From Luidia sarsii (Eukaryota > Echinodermata > Asteroidea > Paxillosida > Luidiidae): 64,000 nucleotides of DNA. Shown here piece after piece: positions 48,663-60,432 of the stretch; position 1 is the first letter of the stretch; every line of letters starts with the position of its first letter. The stretch is from NCBI GenBank assembly GCA_949987565.1, contig OX465114.1:7160933-7224932 (forward strand), in the 5' to 3' direction. The notes under the pieces were generated by a model, which did no database searches, was not told the DNA's origin, and saw only the letters and a program-made list of their open reading frames with translations. A program made the translations under genes and the position numbers.

Positions 48663-50510
48663 TCATACTGTGTTCGATTTCAGATTTTTCACCACTGATG
48701 GATAGATCTTTTCAAGGCCTGTTAGCAGGCTAAGTTTTAGCTTCGTCAATATAATAATGAAGGAGATATTAACGTGCAAAGTGTATTTTTCTTTCCAGCT
48801 GCTGTCCGCCGACTGACTGTTGTGTACTGCTGTCTGCACACACAAGCTGCCTGAGTGACTGAGGTTGGTTCTTTTTGCTTGATCATAAAATCATCATAGT
48901 ATGTTCGATTTCAGATTTTTCACTACTGATGGATAGATCTTTCCAAGGCCTGTTAGCAGGTCAAGTTTTAGCTTCGTCAATATAATAATGAAGGAGATAT
49001 TAACGTGCAAAGTTTATTTTTCTTTCCAGCTGCTGTCCTCCGACTGACTGTTGTGTACTGCTGTCTGCACACACAAGCTGCCTAAGTGACTGAGGTTGGT
49101 TCTTTTTGCTTGATCGTAAAATCATCATACTGTGTTCGATTTCAGATTTTTCACCACTGATGGATAGATCTTTTCAAGGCCTGTTAGCAGGTCAAGTTTT
49201 AGCTTCGTCAATATAAAAATGAAGGAGATATTAACGTGCAAAGTGTATTTTTCTTTCCAGCTGCTGTCCGCCGACTGACTGTTGTGTACTGCTGTCTGCA
49301 CACACAAGCTGCCTGAGTGACTGAGGTTGGTTCTTTTTGCTTGATCATAAAATCATCATAGTATGTTCGATTTCAGATTTTTCACTACTGATGGATAGAT
49401 CTTTCCAAGGCCTGTTAGCAGGTCAAGTTTTAGCTTCGTCAATATAATAATGAAGGAGATATTAACGTGCAAAGTTTATTTTTCTTTCCAGCTGCTGTCC
49501 TCCGACTGACTGTTGTGTACTGCTGTCTGCACACACAAGCTGCCTAAGTGACTGAGGTTGGTTCTTTTTGCTTGATCGTAAAATCATCATACTGTGTTCG
49601 ATTTCAGATTTTTCACCACTGATGGATAGATCTTTTCAAGGCCTGTTAGCAGGTCAAGTTTTAGCTTCGTCAATATAAAAATGAAGGAGATATTAACGTG
49701 CAAAGTGTATTTTTCTTTCCAGCTGCTGTCCGCCGACTGACTGTTGTGTACTGCTGTCTGCACACACAAGCTGCCTGAGTGACTGAGGTTGGTTCTTTTT
49801 GCTTGATCATAAAATCATAATACTGTGTTCGATTTCTGATTTATCACTATTGATGGATAGATCTTTCCAAGGCCTGTTAGCAGGTCAAGTTTTAGCTTCG
49901 TCAATATAAAAATGAAGGAGATATTAACGTGCAAAGTGTATTTTTCTTTCCAGCTGCTGTCCGCCGACTGACTGTTGTGTACTGCTGTCTGCACACACAA
50001 GCTGCCTGAGTGACTGAGGTTGGTTCTTTTTGCTTGATCATAAAATCATCATACTGTGTTCGATTTCAGATTTTTCACTGCTGATGGATAGATCTTTCCA
50101 AGGCCTGTTAGCAGGTCAAGTTTTAGCTTCGTCAATATAAAAATGAAGGAGATATTAACGTGCAAAGTGTATTTTTCTTTCCAGCTGCTGTCCGCCGACT
50201 GACTGTTGTGTACTGCTGTCTGCACACACAAGCTGCCTGAGTGACTGAGGTTGGTTCTTTTTGCTTGATCATAAAATCATCATACTGTGTTTGATTTCAG
50301 ATTTTTCACTGCTGATGGATAGATCTTTCCAAGGCCTGTTAGCAGGTCAAGTTTTAGCTTCGTCAATATAAAAATGAAGGAGATATTAACGTGCAAAGTG
50401 TATTTTTCTTTCCAGCTGCTGTCCGCCGATTGACTGTTGTGTACTGCTGTCTGCACACACAAGCTGCCTAAGTGACTGAGGTTGGTTCTTTTTGCTTGAT
50501 CATAAAATCA

Positions 50511-53500
50511 TCATAGTATGTTCGATTTCAGATTTTTCACTGCTGATGGATAGATCTTTCCAAGGCCTGTTAGCAGGCCAAGTTTTAGCTTCGTCAATAT
50601 AATAATGAAGGAGATATTAACGTGCAAAGTGTAGTTTTCTTTCCAGCTGCTGTCCGCCGACTGACTGTTGTGTACTGCTGTCTGCACACACAAGCTGCCT
50701 GAGTGACTGAGGTTGGTTCTTTTTGCTTGATCATAAAATCATTATAGTATGTTCGATTTCAGATTTTTCACTGCTGATGGATAGATCTTTCCAAGGCCTG
50801 TTAGCAGGCCAAGTTTTAGCTTCGTCAATATAAAAATGAAGGAGATATTAACGTGGAAAGTGTATTTTTCTTTCCAGCTGCTGTCCGCCGACTGACTGTT
50901 GTGTACTGCTGTCTGCACACACAAGCTGCCTAAGTGACTGAGGTTGGTTCTTTTTGCTTGATCATAAAATCATCATAGTATGTTCGATTTCAGATTTTTC
51001 ACTGCTGATGGATAGATCTTTCCAAGGCCTGTTAGCAGGCGAAGTTTTAGCTTCGTCAATATAATAATGAAGGAGATATTAACGTGCAAAGTGTATTTTT
51101 CTTTCCAGCTGCTGTCCGCCGACTGACTGTTGTGTACTGCTGTCTGCACACACAAGCTGCCTGAGTGACTGAGGTTGGTTCTTTTTGCTTGATCATAAAA
51201 TCATCATAGTATGTTCGATTTCAGATTTTTCACTGCTGATGGATAGATCTTTCCAAGGCCTGTTAGCAGGCCAAGTTTTAGCTTCGTCAATATAAAAATG
51301 AAGGAGATATTAACGTGCAAAGTGTATTTTTCTTTCCAGCTGCTGTCCGCCGACTGACTGTTGTGTACTGCTGTCTGCACACACAAGCTGCCTGAGTGAC
51401 TGAGGTTGGTTCTTTTTGCTTGATCATAAAATCATCATACTGTGTTTGATTTCAGATTTTTCACTGCTGATGGATAGATCTTTCCAAGGCCTGTTAGCAG
51501 GTCAAGTTTTAGCTTCGTCAATATAAAAATGAAGGAGATATTAACGTGCAAAGTGTATTTTTCTTTCCAGCTGCTGTCCGCCGACTGACTGTTGTGTACT
51601 GCTGTCTGCACACACAAGCTGCCTAAGTGACTGAGGTTGGTTCTTTTTGCTTGATCATAAAATCATCATAGTATGTTCGATTTCAGATTTTTCACTGCTG
51701 ATGGATAGATCTTTCCAAGGCCTGTTAGCAGGCCAAGTTTTAGCTTCGTCAATATAATAATGAAGGAGATATTAACGTGCAAAGTGTATTTTTCTTTCCA
51801 GCTGCTGTCCGCCGACTGACTGTTGTGTACTGCTGTCTGCACACACAAGCTGCCTGAGTGACTGAGGTTGGTTCTTTTTGCTTGATCATAAAATCATCAT
51901 AGTATGTTCGATTTCAGATTTTTCACTGCTGATGGATAGATCTTTCCAAGGCCTGTTAGCAGGCCAAGTTTTAGCTTCGTCAATATAAAAATGAAGGAGA
52001 TATTAACGTGCAAAGTGTATTTTTCTTTCCAGCTGCTGTCCGCCGACTGACTGTTGTGTACTGCTGTCTGCACACACAAGCTGCCTGAGTGACTGAGGTT
52101 GGTTCTTTTTGCTTGATCATAAAATCATCATAGTATGTTCGATTTCAGATTTTTCACTGCTGATGGATAGATCTTTCCAAGGCCTGTTAGCAGGTCAAGT
52201 TTTAGCTTCGTCAATATAAAAATGAAGGAGATATTAACGTGCAAAGTGTATTTTTCTTTCCAGCTGCTGTCCGCCGACTGACTGTTGTGTACTGCTGTCT
52301 GCACACACAAGCTGCCTGAGTGACTGAGGTTGGTTCTTTTTGCTTGATCATAAAATCATCATACTGTGTTTGATTTCAGATTTTTCACTGCTGATGGATA
52401 GATCTTTCCAAGGCCTGTTAGCAGGTCAAGTTTTAGCTTCGTCAATATAAAAATGAAGGAGATATTAACGTGCAAAGTGTATTTTTCTTTCCAGCTGCTG
52501 TCCGCCGACTGACTGTTGTGTACTGCTGTCTGCACACACAAGCTGCCTGAGTGACTGAGGTTGGTTCTTTTTGCTTGATCATAAAATCATCATAGTATGT
52601 TCGATTTCAGATTTTTCACTGCTGATGGATAGATCTTTCCAAGGCCTGTTAGCAGGCCAAGTTTTAGCTTCGTCAATATAATAATGAAGGAGATATTAAC
52701 GTGCAAAGTGTATTTTTCTTTCCAGCTGCTGTCCGCCGACTGACTGTTGTGTACTGCTGTCTGCACACACAAGCTGCCTGAGTGACTGAGGTTGGTTCTT
52801 TTTGCTTGATCATAAAATCATCATAGTATGTTCGATTTCAGATTTTTCACTGCTGATGGATAGATCTTTCCAAGGCCTGTTAGCAGGCCAAGTTTTAGCT
52901 TCGTCAATATAAAAATGAAGGAGATATTAACGTGGAAAGTGTATTTTTCTTTCCAGCTGCTGTCCGCCGACTGACTGTTGTGTACTGCTGTCTGCACACA
53001 CAAGCTGCCTAAGTGACTGAGGTTGGTTCTTTTTGCTTGATCATAAAATCATCATAGTATGTTCGATTTCAGATTTTTCACTGCTGATGGATAGATCTTT
53101 CCAAGGCCTGTTAGCAGGCCAAGTTTTAGCTTCGTCAATATAATAATGAAGGAGATATTAACGTGCAAAGTGTATTTTTCTTTCCAGCTGCTGTCCGCCG
53201 ACTGACTGTTGTGTACTGCTGTCTGCACACACAAGCTGCCTGAGTGACTGAGGTTGGTTCTTTTTGCTTGATCATAAAATCATCATAGTATGTTCGATTT
53301 CAGATTTTTCACTGCTGATGGATAGATCTTTCCAAGGCCTGTTAGCAGGCCAAGTTTTAGCTTCGTCAATATAAAAATGAAGGAGATATTAACGTGCAAA
53401 GTGTATTTTTCTTTCCAGCTGCTGTCCGCCGACTGACTGTTGTGTACTGCTGTCTGCACACACAAGCTGCCTGAGTGACTGAGGTTGGTTCTTTTTGCTT

Positions 53501-54437
53501 GATCATAAAATCATCATACTGTGTTTGATTTCAGATTTTTCACTGCTGATGGATAGATCTTTCCAAGGCCTGTTAGCAGGTCAAGTTTTAGCTTCGTCAA
53601 TATAAAAATGAAGGAGATATTAACGTGCAAAGTGTATTTTTCTTTCCAGCTGCTGTCCGCCGACTGACTGTTGTGTACTGCTGTCTGCACACACAAGCTG
53701 CCTAAGTGACTGAGGTTGGTTCTTTTTGCTTGATCATAAAATCATCATAGTATGTTCGATTTCAGATTTTTCACTGCTGATGGATAGATCTTTCCAAGGC
53801 CTGTTAGCAGGCCAAGTTTTAGCTTCGTCAATATAATAATGAAGGAGATATTAACGTGCAAAGTGTATTTTTCTTTCCAGCTGCTGTCCGCCGACTGACT
53901 GTTGTGTACTGCTGTCTGCACACACAAGCTGCCTGAGTGACTGAGGTTGGTTCTTTTTGCTTGATCATAAAATCATCATAGTATGTTCGATTTCAGATTT
54001 TTCACTGCTGATGGATAGATCTTTCCAAGGCCTGTTAGCAGGCCAAGTTTTAGCTTCGTCAATATAAAAATGAAGGAGATATTAACGTGCAAAGTGTATT
54101 TTTCTTTCCAGCTGCTGTCCGCCGACTGACTGTTGTGTACTGCTGTCTGCACACACAAGCTGCCTGAGTGACTGAGGTTGGTTCTTTTTGCTTGATCATA
54201 AAATCATCATACTGTGTTTGATTTCAGATTTTTCACTGCTGATGGATAGATCTTTCCAAGGCCTGTTAGCAGGTCAAGTTTTAGCTTCGTCAATATAAAA
54301 ATGAAGGAGATATTAACGTGCAAAGTGTATTTTTCTTTCCAGCTGCTGTCCGCCGACTGACTGTTGTGTACTGCTGTCTGCACACACAAGCTGCCTAAGT
54401 GACTGAGGTTGGTTCTTTTTGCTTGATCATAAAATCA
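50511..54437 (+). repeat. Nine-unit duplication (2079-bp period)
   Basis: The order AATAATG, GTGGAAAG, AATAATG, AAAAATG, CTGTGTTTG, AATAATG, AAAAATG at 50511-52127 is repeated from 52590. The second copy continues into the GGCCAAATTTT unit at 54438 as in the composite blocks. The first copy carries private changes (GTAGTTTTC near 50635, CATTATAG near 50743, GGCGAAG near 51041), suggesting it is the more diverged copy or was not recently converted. Confidence 0.65.
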
Positions 54438-57400
54438 TCATAGTATGTTCGATTTCAGATTTTTCACTGCTGATGGATAGATCTTTCCAAGGCCTGTTAG
54501 CAGGCCAAATTTTAGCTTCGTCAATATAATAATGAAGGAGATATTAACGTGCAAAGTGTATTTTTCTTTCCAGCTGCTGTCCGCCGACTGACTGTTGTGT
54601 ACTGCTGTCTGCACACACAAGCTGCCTGAGTGACTGAGGTTGGTTCTTTTTGCTTGATCATAAAATCATCATAGTATGTTCGATTTCAGATTTTTCACTG
54701 CTGATGGATAGATCTTTCCAAGGCCTGTTAGCAGGTCAAGTTTTAGCTTCGTCAATATAATAATGAAGGAGATATTAACGTGCAAAGTTTATTTTTCTTT
54801 CCAGCTGCTGTCCTCCGACTGACTGTTGTGTACTGCTGTCTGCACACACAAGCTGCCTAAGTGACTGATGTTGGTTCTTTTTGCTTGATCATAAAATCAT
54901 CATAGTATGTTCGATTTCAGATTTTTCACTACTGATGGATAGATCTTTCCAAGGCCTGTTAGCAGGTCAAGTTTTAGCTTCGTCAATATAATAATGAAGG
55001 AGATATTAACGTGCAAAGTTTATTTTTCTTTCCAGCTGCTGTCCTCCGACTGACTGTTGTGTACTGCTGTCTGCACACACAAGCTGCCTAAGTGACTGAG
55101 GTTGGTTCTTTTTGCTTGATCGTAAAATCATCATACTGTGTTCGATTTCAGATTTTTCACCACTGATGGATAGATCTTTTCAAGGCCTGTTAGCAGGCCA
55201 AGTTTTAGCTTCGTCAATATAATAATGAAGGAAATATTAACGTGCAAAGTGTATTTTTCTTTCCAGCTGCTGTCCGCCGACTGACTGTTGTGTACTGCTG
55301 TCTGCACACACAAGCTGCCTGAGTGACCGAGGTTGGTTCTTTTTGCTTGATCATAAAATCATCATAGTATGTTCGATTTCAGATTTTTCACCACTGATGG
55401 ATAAATCTTTTCAAGGCCTGTTAGCAGGCCAAGTTATAGCTTCGTCAATTTAATAATGAAGGAAATATTAATGTGCAAAGTGTATTTTTCTTTCCAGCTG
55501 CTGTCCGCCGACTGACTGTTGTGTACTGCTGTCTGCACACACAAGCTGCCTGAGTGACTGAGGTTGGTTCTTTTTGCTTGATCATAAAATCATCATACTG
55601 TGTTCGATTTCAGATTTATCACTACTGATGGATAGATCTTTCCAAGTCCTATTAGCAGGCCAAATTTTAGCTTCGTCAATATAATAATGAAGGAGATATT
55701 AACGTGCAAAGTGTATTTTTCTTTCCAGCTGCTGTCCGCCGACTGACTGTTGTGTACTGCTGTCTGCACACACAAGCTGCCTGAGTGACTGAGGTTGGTT
55801 CTTTTTGCTTGATCATAAAATCATCATAGTATGTTCGATTTCAGATTTTTCACTACTGATGGATAGATCTTTCCAAGGCCTGTTAGCAGGTCAAGTTTTA
55901 GCTTCGTCAATATAATAATGAAGGAGATATTAACGTGCAAAGTTTATTTTTCTTTCCAGCTGCTGTCCTCCGACTGACTGTTGTGTACTGCTGTCTGCAC
56001 ACACAAGCTGCCTAAGTGACTGAGGTTGGTTCTTTTTGCTTGATCGTAAAATCATCATACTGTGTTCGATTTCAGATTTATCACTACTGATGGATAGATC
56101 TTTCCAAGTCCTATTAGCAGGCCAAATTTTAGCTTCGTCAATATAATAATGAAGGAGATATTAACGTGCAAAGTGTATTTTTCTTTCCAGCTGCTGTCCG
56201 CCGACTGACTGTTGTGTACTGCTGTCTGCACACACAAGCTGCCTGAGTGACTGAGGTTGGTTCTTTTTGCTTGATCATAAAATCATCATAGTATGTTCGA
56301 TTTCAGATTTTTCACTGCTGATAGATAGATCTTTCCAAGGCCTGTTAGCAGGTCAAGTTTTAGCTTCGTCAATATAATAATGAAGGAGATATTAACGTGC
56401 AAAGTTTATTTTTCTTTCCAGCTGCTGTCCTCCGACTGACTGTTGTGTACTGCTGTCTGCACACACAAGCTGCCTAAGTGACTGAGGTTGGTTCTTTTTG
56501 CTTGATCGTAAAATCATCATACTGTGTTCGATTTCAGATTTTTCACCACTGATAGATAGATCTTTTCAAGGCCTGTTAGCAGGCCAAGTTTTAGCTTCGT
56601 CAATATAATAATGAAGGAGATATTAACGTGCAAAGTGTATTTTTCTTTCCAGCTGCTGTCCGCCGACTGACTGTTGTGTTCTGCTGTCTGCACACACAAG
56701 CTGCCTGAGTGACTGAGGTTGGTTCTTTTTGCTTGATCATAAAATCATCATAGTATGTTCGATTTCAGATTTTTCACTACTGATGGATAGATCTTTCCAA
56801 GGCCTGTTAGCAGGTCAAGTTTTAGCTTCGTCAATATAATAATGAAGGAGATATTAACGTGCAAAGTTTATTTTTCTTTCCAGCTGCTGTCCTCCGACTG
56901 ACTGTTGTGTACTGCTGTCTGCACACACAAGCTGCCTAAGTGACTGAGGTTGGTTCTTTTTGCTTGATCGTAAAATCATCATACTGTGTTCGATTTCAGA
57001 TTTATCACTACTGATGGATAGATCTTTCCAAGTCCTATTAGCAGGCCAAATTTTAGCTTCGTCAATATAATAATGAAGGAGATATTAACGTGCAAAGTGT
57101 ATTTTTCTTTCCAGCTGCTGTCCGCCGACTGACTGTTGTGTACTGCTGTCTGCACACACAAGCTGCCTGAGTGACTGAGGTTGGTTCTTTTTGCTTGATC
57201 ATAAAATCATCATAGTATGTTCGATTTCAGATTTTTCACTGCTGATAGATAGATCTTTCCAAGGCCTGTTAGCAGGTCAAGTTTTAGCTTCGTCAATATA
57301 ATAATGAAGGAGATATTAACGTGCAAAGTTTATTTTTCTTTCCAGCTGCTGTCCTCCGACTGACTGTTGTGTACTGCTGTCTGCACACACAAGCTGCCTA

Positions 57401-59981
57401 AGTGACTGAGGTTGGTTCTTTTTGCTTGATCGTAAAATCATCATACTGTGTTCGATTTCAGATTTTTCACCACTGATAGATAGATCTTTTCAAGGCCTGT
57501 TAGCAGGCCAAGTTTTAGCTTCGTCAATATAATAATGAAGGAGATATTAACGTGCAAAGTGTATTTTTCTTTCCAGCTGCTGTCCGCCGACTGACTGTTG
57601 TGTACTGCTGTCTGCACACACAAGCTGCCTGAGTGACTGAGGTTGGTTCTTTTTGCTTGATCATAAAATCATCATAGTATGTTCGATTTCAGATTTTTCA
57701 CTACTGATGGATAGATCTTTCCAAGGCCTGTTAGCAGGTCAAGTTTTAGCTTCGTCAATATAATAATGAAGGAGATATTAACGTGCAAAGTTTATTTTTC
57801 TTTCCAGCTGCTGTCCTCCGACTGACTGTTGTGTACTGCTGTCTGCACACACAAGCTGCCTAAGTGACTGAGGTTGGTTCTTTTTGCTTGATCGTAAAAT
57901 CATCATACTGTGTTCGATTTCAGATTTTTCACCACTGATGGATAGATCTTTTCAAGGCCTGTTAGCAGGTCAAGTTTTAGCTTCGTCAATATAAAAATGA
58001 AGGAGATATTAACGTGCAAATTGTATTTTTCTTTCCAGCTGCTGTCCGCCGACTGACTGTTGTGTACTGCTGTCTGCACACACAAGCTGCCTGAGTGACT
58101 GAGGTTGGTTCTTTTTGCTTGATCATAAAATCATCATACTGTGTTCGATTTCTGATTTATCACTATTGATGGATAGATCTTTCCAAGGCCTGTTAGCAGG
58201 TCAAGTTTTAGCTTCGTCAATATAAAAATGAAGGAGATATTAACGTGCAAAGTGTATTTTTCTTTCCAGCTGCTGTCCGCCGACTGACTGTTGTGTACTG
58301 CTGTCTGCACACACAAGCTGCCTGAGTGACTGAGGTTGGTTCTTTTTGCTTGATCATAAAATCATCATACTGTGTTCGATTTCAGATTTTTCACTGCTGA
58401 TGGATAGATCTTTCCAAGGCCTGTTAGCAGGTCAAGTTTTAGCTTCGTCAATAGAAAAATGAAGGAGATATTAACGTGGAAAGTGTATTTTTCTTTCCAG
58501 CTGCTGTCCGCCGACTGACTGTTGTGTACTGCTGTCTGCACACACAAGCTGCCTAAGTGACTGAGGTTGGTTCTTTTTGCTTGATCATAAAATCATCATA
58601 ATATGTTTGATTTCAGATTTTTCACTACTGATGGATAGATCTTTTCAAGGCCTGTTAGCAGGTCAAGTTTTAGCTTCGTCAATATAAAAATGAAGGAGAT
58701 ATTAACGTGCAAAGTGTATTTTTCTTTCCAGCTGCTGTCCGCCGACTGACTGTTGTGTACTGCTGTCTGCACACACAAGCTGCCTGAGTGACTGAGGTTG
58801 GTTCTTTTTGCTTGATCATAAAATCATCATACTGTGTTCGATTTCAGATTTATCACTACTGATGGATAGATCTTTCCAAGTCCTATTAGCAGGCCAAATT
58901 TTAGCTTCGTCAATATAATAATGAAGGAGATATTAACGTGCAAAGTGTATTTTTCTTTCCAGCTGCTGTCCGCCGACTGACTGTTGTGTACTGCTGTCTG
59001 CACACACAAGCTGCCTGAGTGACTGAGGTTGGTTCTTTTTGCTTGATCATAAAATCATCATAGTATGTTCGATTTCAGATTTTTCACTACTGATGGATAG
59101 ATCTTTCCAAGGCCTGTTAGCAGATCAAGTTTTAGCTTCGTCAATATAATAATGAAGGAGATATTAACGTGCAAAGTTTATTTTTCTTTCCAGCTGCTGT
59201 CCTCCGACTGACTGTTGTGTACTGCTGTCTGCACACACAAGCTGCCTAAGTGACTGAGGTTGGTTCTTTTTGCTTGATCGTAAAATCATCATACTGTGTT
59301 CGATTTCAGATTTTTCACCACTGATGGATAGATCTTTTCAAGGCCTGTTAGCAGGCCAAGTTTTAGCTTCGTCAATATAATAATGAAGGAGATATTAACG
59401 TGCAAAGTGTATTTTTCTTTCCAGCTGCTGTCCGCCGACTGACTGTTGTGTACTGCTGTCTGCACACACAAGCTGCCTGAGTGACTGAGGTTGGTTCTTT
59501 TTGCTTGATCATAAAATCATCATAGTATGTTCGATTTCAGATTTATTACTACTGATGGATAGATCTTTCCAAGGCCTGTTAGCAGGTCAAGTTTTAGCTT
59601 CGTCAATATAATAATGAAGGAGATATTAACGTGCAAAGTGTATTTTTCTTTCCAGCTGCTGTCCGCCGACTGACTGTTGTGTACTGCTGTCTGCACACAC
59701 AAGCTGCCTGAGTGACTGAGGTTGGTTCTTTTTGCTTGATCATAAAATCATCATAATATGTTTGATTTCAGATTTTTCACTACTGATGGATAGATCTTTT
59801 CAAGGCCTGTTAGCAGGTCAAGTTTTAGCTTCGTCAATATAAAAATGAAGGAGATATTAACGTGCAAAGTGTATTTTTCTTTCCAGCTGCTGTCCGCCGA
59901 CTGACTGTTGTGTACTGCTGTCTGCACACACAAGCTGCCTGAGTGACTGAGGTTGGTTCTTTTTGCTTGATCATAAAATCA
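52821..59981 (+). repeat. Composite higher-order block, copy C (rearranged, about 31 units)
   Basis: It repeats the composite order seen from 22330 and 35497: GTGGAAAG unit (52821), type-A run, GGCCAAATTTT unit (54438), type-B pair, GGAAATATT/GACCGAGG unit (55131), the ATTTAATAATG marker (55450), CAAGTCCTATTAG units, dimers, TCTGATTTATC unit (58134), AATAGAAAAATG unit (58365), CATAATATGTTTG unit (58596) and the CAGATTTATTACTAC unit (59520). It lacks one unit next to the ATTTAATAATG marker, where a hybrid unit occurs, and contains its own tetramer duplication. Confidence 0.75.
56055..57902 (+). repeat. Tetramer tandem duplication (924-bp period) in copy C
   Basis: Two copies, 56055-56978 and 56979-57902, each have a CAAGTCCTATTAG unit, a type-B unit with CTGATAGATAGATC, a CACCACTGATAGATAG unit and a type-B unit. 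The GATAGATAG variant is otherwise rare in the window (one further case near 62329). The first copy alone has GTGTTCTGC (near 56680). Confidence 0.85.
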
Positions 59982-60432
59982 TCATACTGTGTTCGATTTC
60001 AGATTTATCACTATTGATGGATAGATCTTTCCAAGGCCTGTTAGCAGGTCAAGTTTTAGCTTCGTCAATATAAAAATGAAGGAGATATTAACGTGCAAAG
60101 TGTATTTTTCTTTCCAGCTGCTGTCCGCCGACTGACTGTTGTGTACTGCTGTCTGCACACACAAGCTGCCTGAGTGACTGAGGTTGGTTCTTTTTGCTTG
60201 ATCATAAAATCATCATACTGTGTTCGATTTCAGATTTTTCACTGCTGATGGATAGATCTTTCCAAGGCCTGTTAGCAGGTCAAGTTTTAGCTTCGTCAAT
60301 AGAAAAATGAAGGAGATATTAACGTGGAAAGTGTATTTTTCTTTCCAGCTGCTGTCCGCCGACTGACTGTTGTGTACTGCTGTCTGCACACACAAGCTGC
60401 CTAAGTGACTGAGGTTGGTTCTTTTTGCTTGA

